The translations under genes and the position numbers were made by a program. The notes under the pieces are model-generated. The model had not been told where the DNA came from. It saw only the letters and a list, made by a program, of their open reading frames with translations, and did no database searches. From contig JAHYIO010000033.1 in assembly GCA_020543525.1 (NCBI GenBank), forward strand, positions 744,001-808,000: a stretch of DNA of 64,000 nucleotides. The letters run 5' to 3'. Of the stretch, positions 44,126 through 55,966 are shown piece by piece (positions within the stretch are counted from its first letter, which is position 1; each line of letters begins with the position of its first letter). The DNA comes from Coriolopsis trogii (Eukaryota; Basidiomycota; Agaricomycetes; Polyporales; Polyporaceae).

Positions 44126-45111
44126 ATGAGTACTCTTCAACCGCTTCCGCTGCCTCTCTCGAACCATCTCGCTGCTCCCGCTCACATGTCTTCGACCACT
44201 GCAAGTCATCATGGAGACTCTCCTAAACCAGGACCGCCTTTACCTCTCGACGTCTTCTTGCTCATCAAGGAAGTTATACCTCAAGACGACTTACGCACCC
44301 ATGTTTACTTCTATCTGTCCGATCCCCAACTAGCCGCCATGTACGACAACCAGGAAGATCCGGACAAACTCTGGCGGCTGGCTTGCTGGTTTTGTGGGAT
44401 TGGGCGTCTGCGAACAGATGGAGATAGCAGGTGTGCTGGCTTCTGGAGAGACCTGGCGATACAGTTAGTCATGCGAGAGGGTCACTGTATGCACCCACGC
44501 TGTGGAGAAGCCCTTCTCCAATACAACCGTGCGTTTGAAATCCTTCCTCGTCAACTGTGCTAAGGAGCGTTGGACGTTACAGGCGAGCGCATGCGCCCAA
44601 AGTCGGCAAACAACGAACCGCTCTTAGTCAAGTATTCTTGGACATCCGAGGAATTAAGTCACACAGACGCGCTCTCCGCACATCCAGCGCTGCACGAACT
44701 CGCATATGCAGAAGAACCACTCAACCCTCACCTCACATTTGTCTATGACGACGCTCGCTTGAGCTCCACCACCCACGACGGCGCACAACATCATGATATC
44801 AAGCTCGCCGACCACCCCCTACTCCTGCGGAGCTATGCTACAGACGTCCCTACAGCTATGGTCGAGCTCGGTATAGGCGACGGTTCCATAAAGAGGACAA
44901 ATACCTTCAACCGGTTCGGCGTGACCGTTTTGGACGTCATCACTTCCATTCACGAACAGTAAGTTGCTCAAGACTGATTTTATCGTATGTGCTGATCTCC
45001 TGCCCTCGGTCACATACTAGGCTCGATGTTCGACTAGCGGTCGATGACATCTGGACCGTGGTCAGGAACCATAGACCTATCCCGCGGAGTGGTCGTATTC
45101 CTGGCCCTTAG
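44126..45111 (+). CDS. Basidiomycete conserved hypothetical protein
   Basis: Three exons, 44126-44528, 44583-44958 and 45021-45111, give 289 aa; an internal ATG at 44186 is the alternative start. The first third contains PLPLDVFLLIKEVIPQDDLR, like the start of an F-box or similar leucine-rich helix pair. It is followed by a Trp/Cys-rich segment (KLWRLACWFCGIGRL...GHCMHPRCGEAL), in which CMHPRC might bind metal. The end (GVTVLDVITSIHEQLDVRLAVDDIW) is a conserved closing motif in the family as I remember it. I know of no assigned function. Related proteins seem longer at the C-terminus, so another exon after 45111 is possible. No signal peptide or membrane segment. Confidence 0.7.
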
Positions 45112-45679
45112 AGCACTTGCGGAGCCTACGCAAAATCTTGAATATGTGGTGAGCAAACGCAGCATCGACATACTCTTACAGGCCTTTCTCTCATTATCAG
45201 AATCACCCGCAGCCCTGTCTCCCGATTTGAATACTCTGACACGGCTTCCGTGCGGTTGAGACGGCCATACTTTGTGGTGAACCTGCAATAGCTTTCGGCC
45301 GCTATCATACTCACCTCATGTGCTGCCAGTCGCATGTCCACATGGCTCCGACCCGCTTGTTCCCCAACTGTTTCCACATGCATCTGATGTCGTGCACAGA
45401 CGGCGTGTCTATATGTATCCGTCAACTTCCTGTCAATGATACTGCCATGCACACTCTCACAACCAGCACTGCTCGACATTCTATGCCAAGGTAGGATGTA
45501 TTTGGCGTCTATGTGACGTGGAGTTGACGGTGACAATGGGAGGCTGACCCCGATCGCGAATGTCAGTCTCATCCGAACATGATGTCGAGCATCGGACGCA
45601 GACCGCTCCCTCATGCAACCCCCATTTCGCCATTTGCTCTCAACCACAACCACCAGACTAACCCACAGCCTACTCACTA
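45112..45679. other. Intergenic, upstream of Gin4-type kinase
   Basis: About 570 bp, probably the promoter of the kinase gene. A frame at 45126-45710 on the other strand has no domain. Confidence 0.5.
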
Positions 45680-48139
45680 ATGACTGACACGAACACCCTC
45701 GAGAGGCCACACTTTAAGCGTGATGCGGACCCGAAGATGATTGGACTATGGAAAGTGGGACGGACGATAGGAAAGGGCAGTTCAGGTGCGTCTCATCCAC
45801 TCGCACGATGCCCGCCAGGCTCAAGTTGCCCAGGTCGCGTACGGCTCGCCCGCCACTCCAAGACGGGTCAGTACGCGGCGGTCAAAATCGTCTCGAAGAC
45901 GATGATCCTCAACTCCCGCATGTCCCTCCAGAGCCTCGGCGACGAGGCGGACCGCATCCTCCACAGCATCGAGCGCGAGATCGTGATCATGAAGCTGATC
46001 GAGCACCCGAACATCATGCGCCTATACGACGTCTGGGAGACCTCGACCGAGCTCTACCTCATACTCGAGTACGTCGAGGGCGGCGAGCTCTTCGACTACC
46101 TTTGCTCCAAGGGGCGACTCTCCTCGCGCGAGGCCCTTGGCTACTTCCAGCAGATCATCACCGCGATTGACTACTGCCACCGGTTCAACATCGCGCATCG
46201 CGACCTCAAGCCAGAGAACCTCCTCCTCGACCGCGACAAGAACATCAAAGTCGCGGACTTTGGCATGGCCGTTTGGCAAGGCGCGGACAAGATGCTCCTT
46301 ACGGCGTGCGGCAGCCCCCACTACGCCGCGCCCGAAGTCATCAAGGGCGAGGCGTACGATGGCACCGCGTCCGACATCTGGTCCTGCGGCGTCATCCTCT
46401 ATGCGCTGCTCGCAGGGCGCCTCCCGTTCGACGACGAGGACCTCCCCACCCTCCTGGAGAAGGTCAAGATCGGCAAGTTCACAATGCCGACCGACATAGA
46501 TACCCGCGCCAAAGACCTCATCCGGCGCATGCTCCAGAAGGACGTCAAGAAGCGTATCAGGATCCCCGAAATCCTCCGCCACCCTTTCTACACCAGCCAC
46601 CCACCCAAGCCGATGAAGTGCGACGTACCGAAGCTCGACGAGATTGCGCGCCCGCTCAGGAGCGAGGACGACATCGACCCTGACATCTTCGCCAACCTGC
46701 GTACGCTGTGGCCCATGGTGGAAGGCAAGATGATCAAGGCTTGCTTGTTGGACGAGCGGCCGTCATGGGAGAAGGGCGTGTACCAGCTACTCGTGCAGTA
46801 TCGAGCGAAGCGTCTTGAGAACTACGACGAGGACGAGGAGAAGCTGGTAGCACAGAGGCGCGCGAAGAGGCGGAAGGCGAAGCAGGTTGAAACCGAGGAG
46901 AGGGAGCAAACCCTCGCAAACCTCCCCCCTCGCGCAGGACCACCGACGCCTTCGAGAGCAGGCGGACGGACCGGGGTCTCGCAGAGGTCGCGTTCCTCTT
47001 CGCCCAGCCCCTGTCCCACTCGTTTACGACCACTGCCGCTGTTGTCGACGCCCAGCAGCCCAGCGCCTTCTAGTGATGCATCGCCAGCGATTCCTACACC
47101 GCAGCCGTCCCTGCGTTCTCCTCGTCCTCAAGCAACGCTCCCACCCATCCAAATACCCCAAGTCGAGGACCCACGCGTACAGCAGTTCCTGCACCAGATC
47201 GCACAGCAGCTCGCGGCCCTGCAAGCAGCAGGGACTCCCAGTCATACTCAGGCCGACTTTGAGCAGCTTTTCTCCCCGCTCACCACGCCTACACCCGACA
47301 CACCGCTTCGCCAGTTCGGCGATACCGTCCAGGTACAGGTCAGAGTTGACGACGGGGACGATACGGAAGACCCTTTCTGTATCGTTGAGATGCCTCGTGA
47401 GGGAACCAAGCCACTGAGCATTCGGAGGCGCGTGGCGGACAAAGAGAACGCGTCCGAGGACAAGTACCTCACAGTCAACACGGACATCCCTGACCGGAAG
47501 TCCTCTCTCCGAAGCAACACCACCGCGGCCTCCTCCAGCACCACTTCCACCGAGAAGCGCGTCCAGCTCCTCGAGCCTCCCCGCGAGCGCAGTCGTCTGA
47601 AGAAGAGGCGGAACCCGTCGCCTGCCTCATCTCCCGCATCCGCGTTCTCGGAAGGGTCCTTCGTCCTGCCCTCGACTCCCAAGCGTACGTGGTTCGATGC
47701 TCTGTTCGGCATGAAGCCGACGAACTATCGCCTGCTCTCAACACAAGACGCGGCACACACGCACGCGACCTGCCGGCGGCTGCTCGAAGAGATGGGCGTG
47801 TCGATCTCGACAGGCCAGTACGTCGCCGGCTCCGAGGCGCTCATCCTGCGATGCATGCTGGCGGATTCGCGCGAGCAGGACAGGGAGGGCGTCATGGCGG
47901 CGGTGAGGGGGGTGCGCTTCAGGGTAGAGATTGGGAGGCCGAGTGCGGCGCATGCGGCGGCGGGATATGTGGTATTGATCCAGCTGGTGCCGGAGAAGGG
48001 TGCCACGAGCACGCTGAGGTTAGTGTACGACCGTCTGCGGAGGGATTGGGACCTTGACAGTCCTCCGGTTCCGTGGGGGGACGTGCCGATGAGAGAAGTG
48101 GAGGATGGAGGTTTTGTGGAGGTCATGTACGAGAATTAG
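45680..48139 (+). CDS. Gin4/Hsl1/Nim1-type protein kinase
   Basis: Two exons, 45680-45785 and 45834-48139, give 803 aa. The kinase domain has the glycine loop GKGSSG, ATP-binding Lys53 (AAVKIV), catalytic Asp159 (HRDLKPEN) and DFG at 177-179. Its activation segment LLTACGSPHYAAPEV is typical of the Hsl1/Gin4/Kcc4 branch of CAMK-like kinases. A long insert between Lys53 and helix C is also typical. These kinases act at the septin ring and bud neck to control mitotic entry and morphology. A basic, Ser/Pro-rich middle region follows, and the last 150 residues (from KRTWFDALFGMKP) look like a KA1-type lipid-binding tail. The 48-nt intron is a multiple of three without a stop; keeping it would insert 16 residues into the glycine loop. 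Which of Gin4 or Hsl1 it represents is not decided. Confidence 0.92.
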   Translation: MTDTNTLERPHFKRDADPKMIGLWKVGRTIGKGSSGASHPLARCPPGSSCPGRVRLARHSKTGQYAAVKIVSKTMILNSRMSLQSLGDEADRILHSIEREIVIMKLIEHPNIMRLYDVWETSTELYLILEYVEGGELFDYLCSKGRLSSREALGYFQQIITAIDYCHRFNIAHRDLKPENLLLDRDKNIKVADFGMAVWQGADKMLLTACGSPHYAAPEVIKGEAYDGTASDIWSCGVILYALLAGRLPFDDEDLPTLLEKVKIGKFTMPTDIDTRAKDLIRRMLQKDVKKRIRIPEILRHPFYTSHPPKPMKCDVPKLDEIARPLRSEDDIDPDIFANLRTLWPMVEGKMIKACLLDERPSWEKGVYQLLVQYRAKRLENYDEDEEKLVAQRRAKRRKAKQVETEEREQTLANLPPRAGPPTPSRAGGRTGVSQRSRSSSPSPCPTRLRPLPLLSTPSSPAPSSDASPAIPTPQPSLRSPRPQATLPPIQIPQVEDPRVQQFLHQIAQQLAALQAAGTPSHTQADFEQLFSPLTTPTPDTPLRQFGDTVQVQVRVDDGDDTEDPFCIVEMPREGTKPLSIRRRVADKENASEDKYLTVNTDIPDRKSSLRSNTTAASSSTTSTEKRVQLLEPPRERSRLKKRRNPSPASSPASAFSEGSFVLPSTPKRTWFDALFGMKPTNYRLLSTQDAAHTHATCRRLLEEMGVSISTGQYVAGSEALILRCMLADSREQDREGVMAAVRGVRFRVEIGRPSAAHAAAGYVVLIQLVPEKGATSTLRLVYDRLRRDWDLDSPPVPWGDVPMREVEDGGFVEVMYEN

Positions 48140-48402
48140 GGCGCACATCTGATCGCATGTGCTGCTCAGTGGTGGCTGCGCGAACCAGAGACCTATTCAG
48201 ATAACACCTCACCTCGATGAGCAAACCAGAAATTAAGACTGACTGTACATGCAATGTGACGCAGATGCATTGCACTCTTACAGTCGGACGCATACATCCA
48301 CTATCTGCAGCCTCCTCAGTACGTAACTCGTCGTGCGTGATCGGGTTCACGCACCTAACAACAAGACTAGAAACAGACGAGCATCCAGCTGGAATACGGG
48401 CC

Positions 48403-49193
48403 TCATACCCCATCCATCGTCTGAATGGTGGATGAAAACCGTGATGGGGGCTCCAAAAGCAACGGGGCCTCGTCTGTGTCCATCATGTCTTCCTCCGGCT
48501 GGGCAGCATTGTCCTCTGTCGACTGCTCCTTCAGGAGAGGATGCCTACCTCGGCGGGACACAACGGACGATCCGGGTGCGGCGCTGGATATCCGTATAAA
48601 GCGTAACTGCTGGACATATGCGGCCTCTTTCTGGTCCCACTTGCGGAAAAGCTCGACATTGACGGGGTGAGTGAGATCGACGACCTCTAGATAGTGACGC
48701 CGAGACAAGAGATTTCAGGAGAGTAACGAAGGGAATTGGATACTAACTCACCCATCCCCGTGCGGTAGAGTTCAGTCTCCAACAGCTTCTGCTCCTCCAA
48801 TTTTTGCTCCCTCACGCTCTTTGGCCTGCCTTTCCGTCGTGCAGCCTTCTCCGCCTCAATCTCCTGGTCAAACCGCGCAAGCCATATCTCGCGGACAACG
48901 TAATGGAGTTCCTCGAGGGTGAGTTCGCCTTCTGGAGGAAGGGCATGGTAGAAAAAGTTGTATATGCTGACTGCGCAGGAAAGAATCTCTCAGGAGGGTG
49001 TATGTATGTGCGTGCGTGAATACCTACCTTGTGATCCTTGCTTTTTGGATCTTTCCTTTGCTTGCTCGACGAGCTTGCTTTTGCGTATCTGAGTGCGGAC
49101 GAGCTGCCCTGCTTTGCGGGACTGTGGGTGGAATACCTTCTCCTTCTTTCCACCACTAGTCTTTTTCGTTGACGCTTTTGTTGATGGAGCCAT
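48403..49193 (-). CDS. TMA16: Translation machinery-associated protein TMA16
   Basis: Three exons, 49193-49028, 48970-48752 and 48686-48403, give 222 aa, close to the usual TMA16 length. The sequence has the family's opening KVFHPQSRKAGQL...RKSKL, the middle helix block FFYHALPPEGELTLEELH...RFDQEIE, the basic KAARRKGRPKS and the closing VDLTHPVNVELFRKWDQKE. TMA16 is a nuclear and ribosome-associated factor that joins pre-60S particles. The acidic tail (EEDMMDTDEAP) is variable. Its stop lies 263 bp from the stop of the Gin4-type kinase gene, so the two genes converge. Confidence 0.92.
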
Positions 49194-50409
49194 GATGCAC
49201 GACGAGTAGATTCGGGTCCAAGTAGTTTGTAGCAGTCGAAATGTACAAGACGAGAGAGTCTAGAGGAGACAGTACTAGTAGTACTAGTGGATTCGATTCT
49301 CCGCGATCGTCCTCGCGAGCGCTCACTCGTGGAAGAGTTTTCGGACGTTGCCGACGTGCCTTGCCTTACGTGGTTTGAAATCATCATTGCTCTCCTCAGG
49401 GACACACACACATACAGTATATTACACGGACATCTGCCGCTTCTTCAGGCCCTAGCCTAGACGTCGCATATGTCACATACATAGGTGATCTCACCTCTCC
49501 TTCTTCTGAGTATCGTCCAGGCTAGGACCAGCCTCGCCACGGTGCGATCCGATTGAGACGTCCGATCGTGCTCCTAACACCGCGACACTGTAGTTCATTG
49601 CGAACAGTCAAGCCGACACAACTGTAGTCGTCTCGAGATGCACGCTGTCATCGTGGAACATAATATTCCGGCAGTCCCTCGAGGCATCCTCAAGTGGGGC
49701 CAATTTCAACTTGTCATACCGGCCTTCAACTCCAATCGGTATTCGTATTGGGGCGGTCAAGCTTGGACAGAAGGAAGGAGGCATGTCTCTCGCTCAATGC
49801 AACCGCACCCGGCCGAATGTTGTTTTTCCGATCATGGACAAATGCGGAAAGTGCTCGAGCTTGCCAAGTAGTTACGCCCCGATCCCGAGGACTCCTGAAG
49901 ACATGCAAGCACTCACGGAAATGCATTCCTCGTATCCTCCGTCTCTGCATATGATGGGTGTGTGCTAGAGACGGTGGGAAGCGGTTAGCAGCTTCCGAGA
50001 TGCCTGGACAGCTCCCACTGGCCATACCTTTCTCGTGAATCAATGTTCAGTCACCCGGGCGCGGCACTGGGGTTGCAAGACACCACCTATCAGAAGAAAA
50101 GTTGTAAGTGCATAGGTGTTTACGAACAACATCAGAAGGAAAGCAGCGGGCAACCGCAGCCTTGTTCTCCGCGGGGCCGGAAGAGGTCGGTAACAATAGG
50201 TGCCAATAGGGGGAATACGTGGGAGCGCAAACCAGAATCTGAGGGGCTACACTCGCCAATGCAGTTTGGGTGATGTTTGTTCGATGTGTAAACAAGCGCC
50301 ATGGGGGCCGAGACATATAAGTAGATAGAAAACCATTGACATACCATAGATCACGAACTCAGTCCTAAGTGCTACAACCCATCCTCACTCTACGCCTCCT
50401 ACATCGCAT
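49194..50409. other. Divergent intergenic region
   Basis: About 1.2 kb between TMA16 and the CPL1-like gene. Overlapping short frames near 49640-49970 and 50043-50273 on the plus strand carry no recognised domain. A short AGTACTAGT tandem occurs near 49272. Contains both promoters. Confidence 0.5.
50316..50323 (+). promoter_or_regulatory. TATA box of CPL1-like gene
   Basis: TATAAGTA 86 bp upstream of the ATG at 50410, on the same strand. Confidence 0.5.
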
Positions 50410-51716
50410 ATGTATACTCGCACGTGCATTCTCCCACTTGTGCTTTACGTGGCCGCCCCAGCATTTGTCGCCGCCATCAGCTGTCCTCCGGGCTCTTCCT
50501 TGATAGGAGGAAGCAGTTCCTGTGCCTTATGCGACCCGGGTACATACCAGCCTGGTACGTCGCCTCGTCATCTTCCCTCCTGAACCTTCGCGCTGACTCG
50601 CGCTCACGTCATCAGATGCCGGACAGTCGTTCTGTCGGAAGGCCCAGGCGGGGTGGTACGCGGTTGGCTCAGGCCCACAAGGCTCTGGGGCAATGTCTCA
50701 ATCGATCTGCTTGCAGGGAACGTACAGCCCAAGGGAGGGTTCGGCTTCATGCACGGTGTGCCCTGCGGGAAGTTACTGCAACGGTCGAGGCCAGACGCAA
50801 CCTGTCTTGTGTCCTCCCGGTCACTACTCCCCGACTCCGGGTCTTGGGCAACAATGTCTCGAGTGTCCAAGGGGTACCTTCACGTCACAAACGGGCGCGA
50901 CGGCGTGTTGTAGCTGGTACGTTGTCAGCGCTGTACAGACAATGAGTTCGCAACACTGACGGGATGGCCTTCTATAGCTGTTCCGGATTCTACGTCGTAA
51001 GTTGACCGGACTATATGGACTTGAGTTAACTCGCCTCTTACGAAGTCTTTTGTAGGACCAAACTGGGCAAGATCATTGCTACGAGTGTCCGGTTCGCGGT
51101 GCCTCTTCACCGGGAGGGGCAACCTCAGCATCACAGTGCTCCTCGAAGGCAGGCGGCGGCCTGGCAACATGCAGCATGGCTAACAATCGGTGCCGTGAGT
51201 CCTTTTCCCGTGTTCTCGTGTAGAGTGAGCACTAACAGTGTCGCCAATCCGGACAGCCGAAGCTGGAAACGCACACACCGGTGGTCTTGTACCCCGTCAT
51301 AACCGACGCATGTGTGCCTTTGGCCAGAAGAGCTGCCCAACCTATGGCGTGACGCGATTTGGGAAGGGTTACCTCAAAGGCCACGAGTGTGTCGACGTCG
51401 AAAACAACCTAGAGAGCTGCGGAGGGTGTGTCTCGAATGATTCTCCGTTCGGAGAGCGTACTGCAGATGGCGGCCGGGATTGCAGCGCGATTCCAAACAT
51501 TGACGCAGTGATGTGCAACGCAGGACGATGCGATATTAGTGAGTAATCGCTACCTTGAGCTTCAGGGTCGGTAGGCCGGCACTCATGCTGACGGCATGGA
51601 CAGGGAGGTGCATGCAGGGGTACGAGCTGTCGGTGGACGGCGAGAACTGTGTTGCCACCGCGTCACTCAACGTACAGGGGGTTCGCGGGAAGCATCGCAC
51701 GTACCTATCGTCATGA
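50410..51716 (+). CDS. Secreted Cys-rich CPL1-like protein
   Basis: Six exons, 50410-50554, 50616-50916, 50978-50996, 51056-51194, 51257-51538 and 51604-51716, give 332 aa. A signal peptide (MYTRTCILPLVLYVAAPAFV) leads into about four Cys-rich repeats of the ephrin-receptor-like/GCC2-GCC3 kind, of the form C(P/L)xGTY(S/Q)P...C..C, for example CPPGHYSPTPGLGQQCLECP. The C-terminal 110 residues match the CPL1-like domain of basidiomycetes: CPTYGVTRFG...ECVDVENNLESCGGC...GRDCSAIPNIDAVMCNAGRC...GYELS. CPL1-like proteins are secreted or cell-wall associated; in Cryptococcus a member affects host response. Here the organism appears to be a saprotroph and the role is unknown. The combination of both repeat types in one chain is notable. 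Confidence 0.86.
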
Positions 51717-52616
51717 GCATCATCATCGTCAGGCAGCGCCGGGTGTATTTCACTCTTTTCTTTCCGTGTTTTACTGTAGGGCTGGTGGACATCACAATAC
51801 TAATACAAATGATCAATAATTACTCACTCGTCTGTTTGAGTGACTCAGAATGCCGACAGTTTCGTGCGACGCCGCTGCCACAACGTAGATTCATGGGCAT
51901 GGTTCAGTGCGCATCGCAAGCCTGGAAAATTTTGTGTACCAATTCATGACCCTGCAATCTTCGAGTGACGGGATGTCATTTTATTGTACATAGCGAGTAG
52001 TGCAGGGCATCTCGTTGGATGACAGTATGCGAATACGAAGTCAGCCTGAGCCTGGTGCATGTTGCAGCTGGTGGTGATTGGCAATTGTCACGGTGAAAGG
52101 AGTGAGCGTCTCTGGAGCGCCCAGTCTCTGGCGTCGAGGCGGATACCCAAGGCCCGATGGCCCGGGCCCGTCGCCCGCTACGATGATACTGGAAAGTCAT
52201 ATCGGAAGGCCCAATTTGCGAACTACTCGTGAAGTATACACTGATAGACTTCACTGAGAATGCTGCGAACCTCAGCGTGCTCAAGCCGTTGTCCAAGGAC
52301 TTCAATCCGTAAAAATGGCAGGCTCGACGTTGGGGAGTGTCAAAGATTGAGGATAGTTCGCGAGAATTAGGTCGAGCAGAACAGGTCTTGGAACTTGGTA
52401 ACTCGAGGTGATCCAGGTGTGATCAGTGCAACGATCTGCACAATAATGAGATAGAGCACTCACTAGACCTACGTTGAAGGAGATAACTTGCGGCCCCGCC
52501 TGTCTCTCACTGCCCCCATGCGCGACGATGACAGTGTGCTCTATCTAGCTAGCGTACAGGAACAACAGTACTTTTTCATAATGCCCCGCAGGAATCAAAG
52601 TCAAAGTAGTCACACA
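51717..52616. other. Convergent intergenic region
   Basis: About 900 bp between the stop codons of the CPL1-like gene and PAT1. No gene seen; AT-richer than its neighbours. Confidence 0.6.
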
Positions 52617-55600
52617 CTAGAGCGTAATCTGCGAGCTGTCTAGCCCGAGCGCATGCAAGAAGATATTGACGTTCGCCAGCCGCAGCCGCCGCTTCTCCTC
52701 GCTTTCCGCACCATACCCCTTGTTCGCCGTCGCGACCATCTCGAGCACTATCTCGCGCAGGGCGGTGACGAGGAACTGCTGCTGCTCCTCGTTCGCGTGC
52801 ACGGCGAGCGTGGCGAGGAACTGCCAGACGGGCTGGTCGATCACGTCCGCATTCGGCACAGTGATGAAGCTGACCGCTGCCAGCATGCCGAGACGGACCG
52901 ATGGGAAGAGGAGGTGCAGATGTGGGCGGAGGTAGTCGAACAGGAGGTCGTACATCATTTGCCTATCGTGAGGGAAACAACAGTGAGTGAGAGATTACGT
53001 CATAGTGTCCGCAAACATACCAGCGCTGCATCTCCTCTGGCAGCGGGAGCTCGTCAACTTCTGACCCTGTCATTGCGTTATGCCTGAGGACTTCTATGCG
53101 ACTCAAGAAGAGAGTGAGTAGGGCGATACCGGGCTATACAGACAGAGAACGTCAGGTAGATGAGGATCGTATTGATCACAGGCACTCACTCTTGTCCTCG
53201 AGATCGCTACAAGGTCGCTCTCTAGCAGTATACCGAAGAGACCGAGGACAAGCCTCATCTGCGCCTTGGCAATCACAGGCAAGATGCTTTGTACCACACT
53301 ACTGAGGAACGCCTGGGTCTGCGTCTCCAAATCCTTGATCTCCCTCGTTTCGTCCAACGTGTCAAGAAGCGGCGCTTGTTGAACGACGTCGAGCTGCAAG
53401 AAGCACGCCACTACGAGGGTCAAAAGAATCTGCATGCGGGTGATGTCGAATAGACGGGCAACTCGCGGTAGGAGCCTCTTGCCCTTGATGGGAGTGATGA
53501 GAGAGACGAACGGATGAGGGTTGCTAGAAACCGTCCAAATGAGCGATGTGTTTCCCTACCAGCCCGACTGCGACCATGCGCACCTCGTCTCAAGAGGGAC
53601 AGAGACCATGAGCTTATTGAAGATCTGATCAATGAGCAGCTCGCACTGTCTTGACCTACGTCGATTCATTGTCAGTGCTTCATCTCGTCGACAAGCGGTT
53701 GCTACACACCACTCCTCGAATTCCTCGACCTCCTCAGGAGGCGGCTGATCGCGCCGACGCTGCTCAACCTCCAGCACAAGGTCGTACAGCTGTTCGAGGA
53801 TGACCAACGCCTCTCTATGAGTCAAAGGATCCCTGCGAACAAGTCCTTCGGTAGCGGTAGCAAGAGCCTCGCGTCCCATCTTGGCGGCTTCGCGCGCAGC
53901 GCCTTCTCCCTCTTTCGTCGCATCGGCCTTGGAGATATGAGCGGCAGTCGCGTGGGAGGTGGTTGGCGATGCAGAGGCGTTCGAAGCGTCAACCTGGAGA
54001 AGCTGACGAGGCGCGGCCTTGTAGCTTCGGCCGGACGTCCTCCCCAATGCACCCTGCAAGTTGTTGAGGGCTGTAGAGGAAGGTCATCAGGCGCAGAATG
54101 TGTGCGAGAGCCGCTATAGACGTACAAGTCTTCTCTTTCTCCCGTAGCCTGGCGTTGTTGACGATCCGCTCCACCTGCGCCTCCATACGCTGCAATGCGT
54201 TCTGACGTCGACCTGCAGGAGTCTTCTGTCCGAGACCTAGACCAACGCCTCCGCCAGAGCCGAACCTCAGGACACGGTCCTCAGAGGTCGCGATCCCCAT
54301 GCGAGAACGGAGAACGGCGCCATATACCTGGGCGTAGAAGTCGTCCGCGTAAGGGTCCTGAGTGACCAGCTGGGAGACTTGAATGCGCGTTATGAAGTCT
54401 TTGTCGGATTGCGTCATAAGGTCGTTGTAGCGAGACTGGGTGTCTTCTTGAGTATTGGAGAGAACGATGCGGTGCGGCCACGTACCATGTGTGCAATCTT
54501 GTCCAGCTTGCGCTTACGCTTCTCCTCCATACGCTCGGCCTCCATAATCTTGCGCATGGCCTCCACGCGCAAGAGCTCCTGCAGCTCACGAGCTTCCCGT
54601 AGATCACGTTCCGAATGGCCCGCTCCCTGCATTGTACTCATGAACTCAGCTTGTGCCATCTCCGCGAGGATGCGCTGCTGCATCTGAATGTTTTGGGGGA
54701 GATACTGCATGTTCTGACCAAATGGCACTTCCACAGGAACTTGCGGGGTCATGACCGCGGGCGACTGCCTCCCTCGCCTCCTGTCACTCATGGCGGGGCT
54801 GATACCACGCTGGTGGAGGAGTTGGTTCTGCACTAACTCGTTCTGCAACTGCTGCTGCAGGCGGAAGTGCTGCTGCTGCTGTCTCTCCAACTCCTCCAAC
54901 TTCAGTTGCTCTTGAAGTTCGAGAAGCTGCTGGCGCTGTTGTCGCTCTCGCTGCTCCTGCAACTCGAGTAGTTGACGTTGCTGTTGTTGCTGATGGAGCT
55001 GGAGGAGATGGATCTGATGCTGTTGCTGTTGCTGATGGAAGCGCGGCGACTGGGAATGCGGGTGCATGCGAGGCGGCGGAGTCGCTGGACCAGTCACTGA
55101 GCGTTGAGCAACAGAGCGCGGGGGAGAGTGTAGGGGATCCTGGCCAGGCAAAAGTTGTTGTTGCTGCTGCTGGAGCATCTGTTGTTGCAACTGGAGCTGG
55201 CGATACTCCTGCTCCTGCCGGCTCTGTTCTTCTGCCTGCCGTTGTTGCAAGAGTTGCTGTTCTTGCTGCTGCTGCTGCTGAAGTTGTTGCTGACGATGTG
55301 CGGCAAGCATCTGCTTCTCAATTTCCTCCAACGTATGGACACCCTTGTGCATGTCGGGACCCAAGTTCAGGCTAGCTGGCTTGTGGGAAGGGGCGTACTG
55401 GGGACTCTGCGTTGAGACTCGATCAATCGTTCTGCTAGAACCATTGCTGCGGGGAAGAACAGAGAACGGCGATGACTTGTTTCCCCATATCGCATCCAAT
55501 TGAGAGGAATGGGCTGCGAGCAGATCATGAGGATCGGGACTGCGACATGGCTATGATAACCGTACAAGGTTCGACACGTGAGGGAGCCTGTTCCTGCCGG

Positions 55601-55966
55601 GGAGTTCGCGGTTGTTGCTGTGATGCAGATGCCTGAGACGGATGTGTGGAATAGGATGGAGTAGACTTCTCGTGCTCGGGTAGAGCAGTGCCGGAAAAAT
55701 CAAAATCCTTGTCTAGGAGACAGACATTGAGTGTCGAGTCGGGCTGAATGTCCAAATGGCCACGCACCTACGGCACCCGTGCCACCAAATGTCTCATCAT
55801 TGAGCTCGTCGCCACCCTCCTGCAGTGCATCTCCGAGGCCGTCGTAGTTCTCCTCGCCCCAGGTGTATACTGCTAGGTCTTCTTGTTTTGCACCGGAGAG
55901 GCCGCCTTCGAGGAACCTTCGCTTCTCACTTTCGAGGTCGTTGTTTTCAAAGGCAAAGAATGACAT
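52617..55966 (-). CDS. PAT1: mRNA decapping activator PAT1
   Basis: Nine exons, 55966-55768, 55712-55566, 55513-54486, 54435-54126, 54070-53710, 53655-53584, 53523-53190, 53133-53021 and 52962-52617, give 969 aa. The start MSFFAFENNDLE is the conserved PAT1 N-terminus that recruits the Dhh1-type helicase. A Pro/Gln-rich middle follows with long glutamine runs encoded at about 54850-55290. The core then has SRYNDLMTQSDKDFITRIQ and the helical C-terminal domain (PHPFVSLITPIKGKRLLPRV...LARIEVL-type helices), which binds Lsm1-7 and Dcp2. PAT1 links deadenylation to decapping in P-bodies. Length and domain order match other fungal PAT1 proteins. The gene is divergent from LIG4 across an 821-bp spacer. 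Confidence 0.93.
54850..55290 (-). repeat. CAG/CAA-rich polyglutamine-coding tract
   Basis: Imperfect CAG/CAA runs on the minus strand encode stretches of up to seven consecutive Gln inside PAT1 exon 3. Such tracts drive P-body phase separation and vary in length between strains. Confidence 0.85.
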
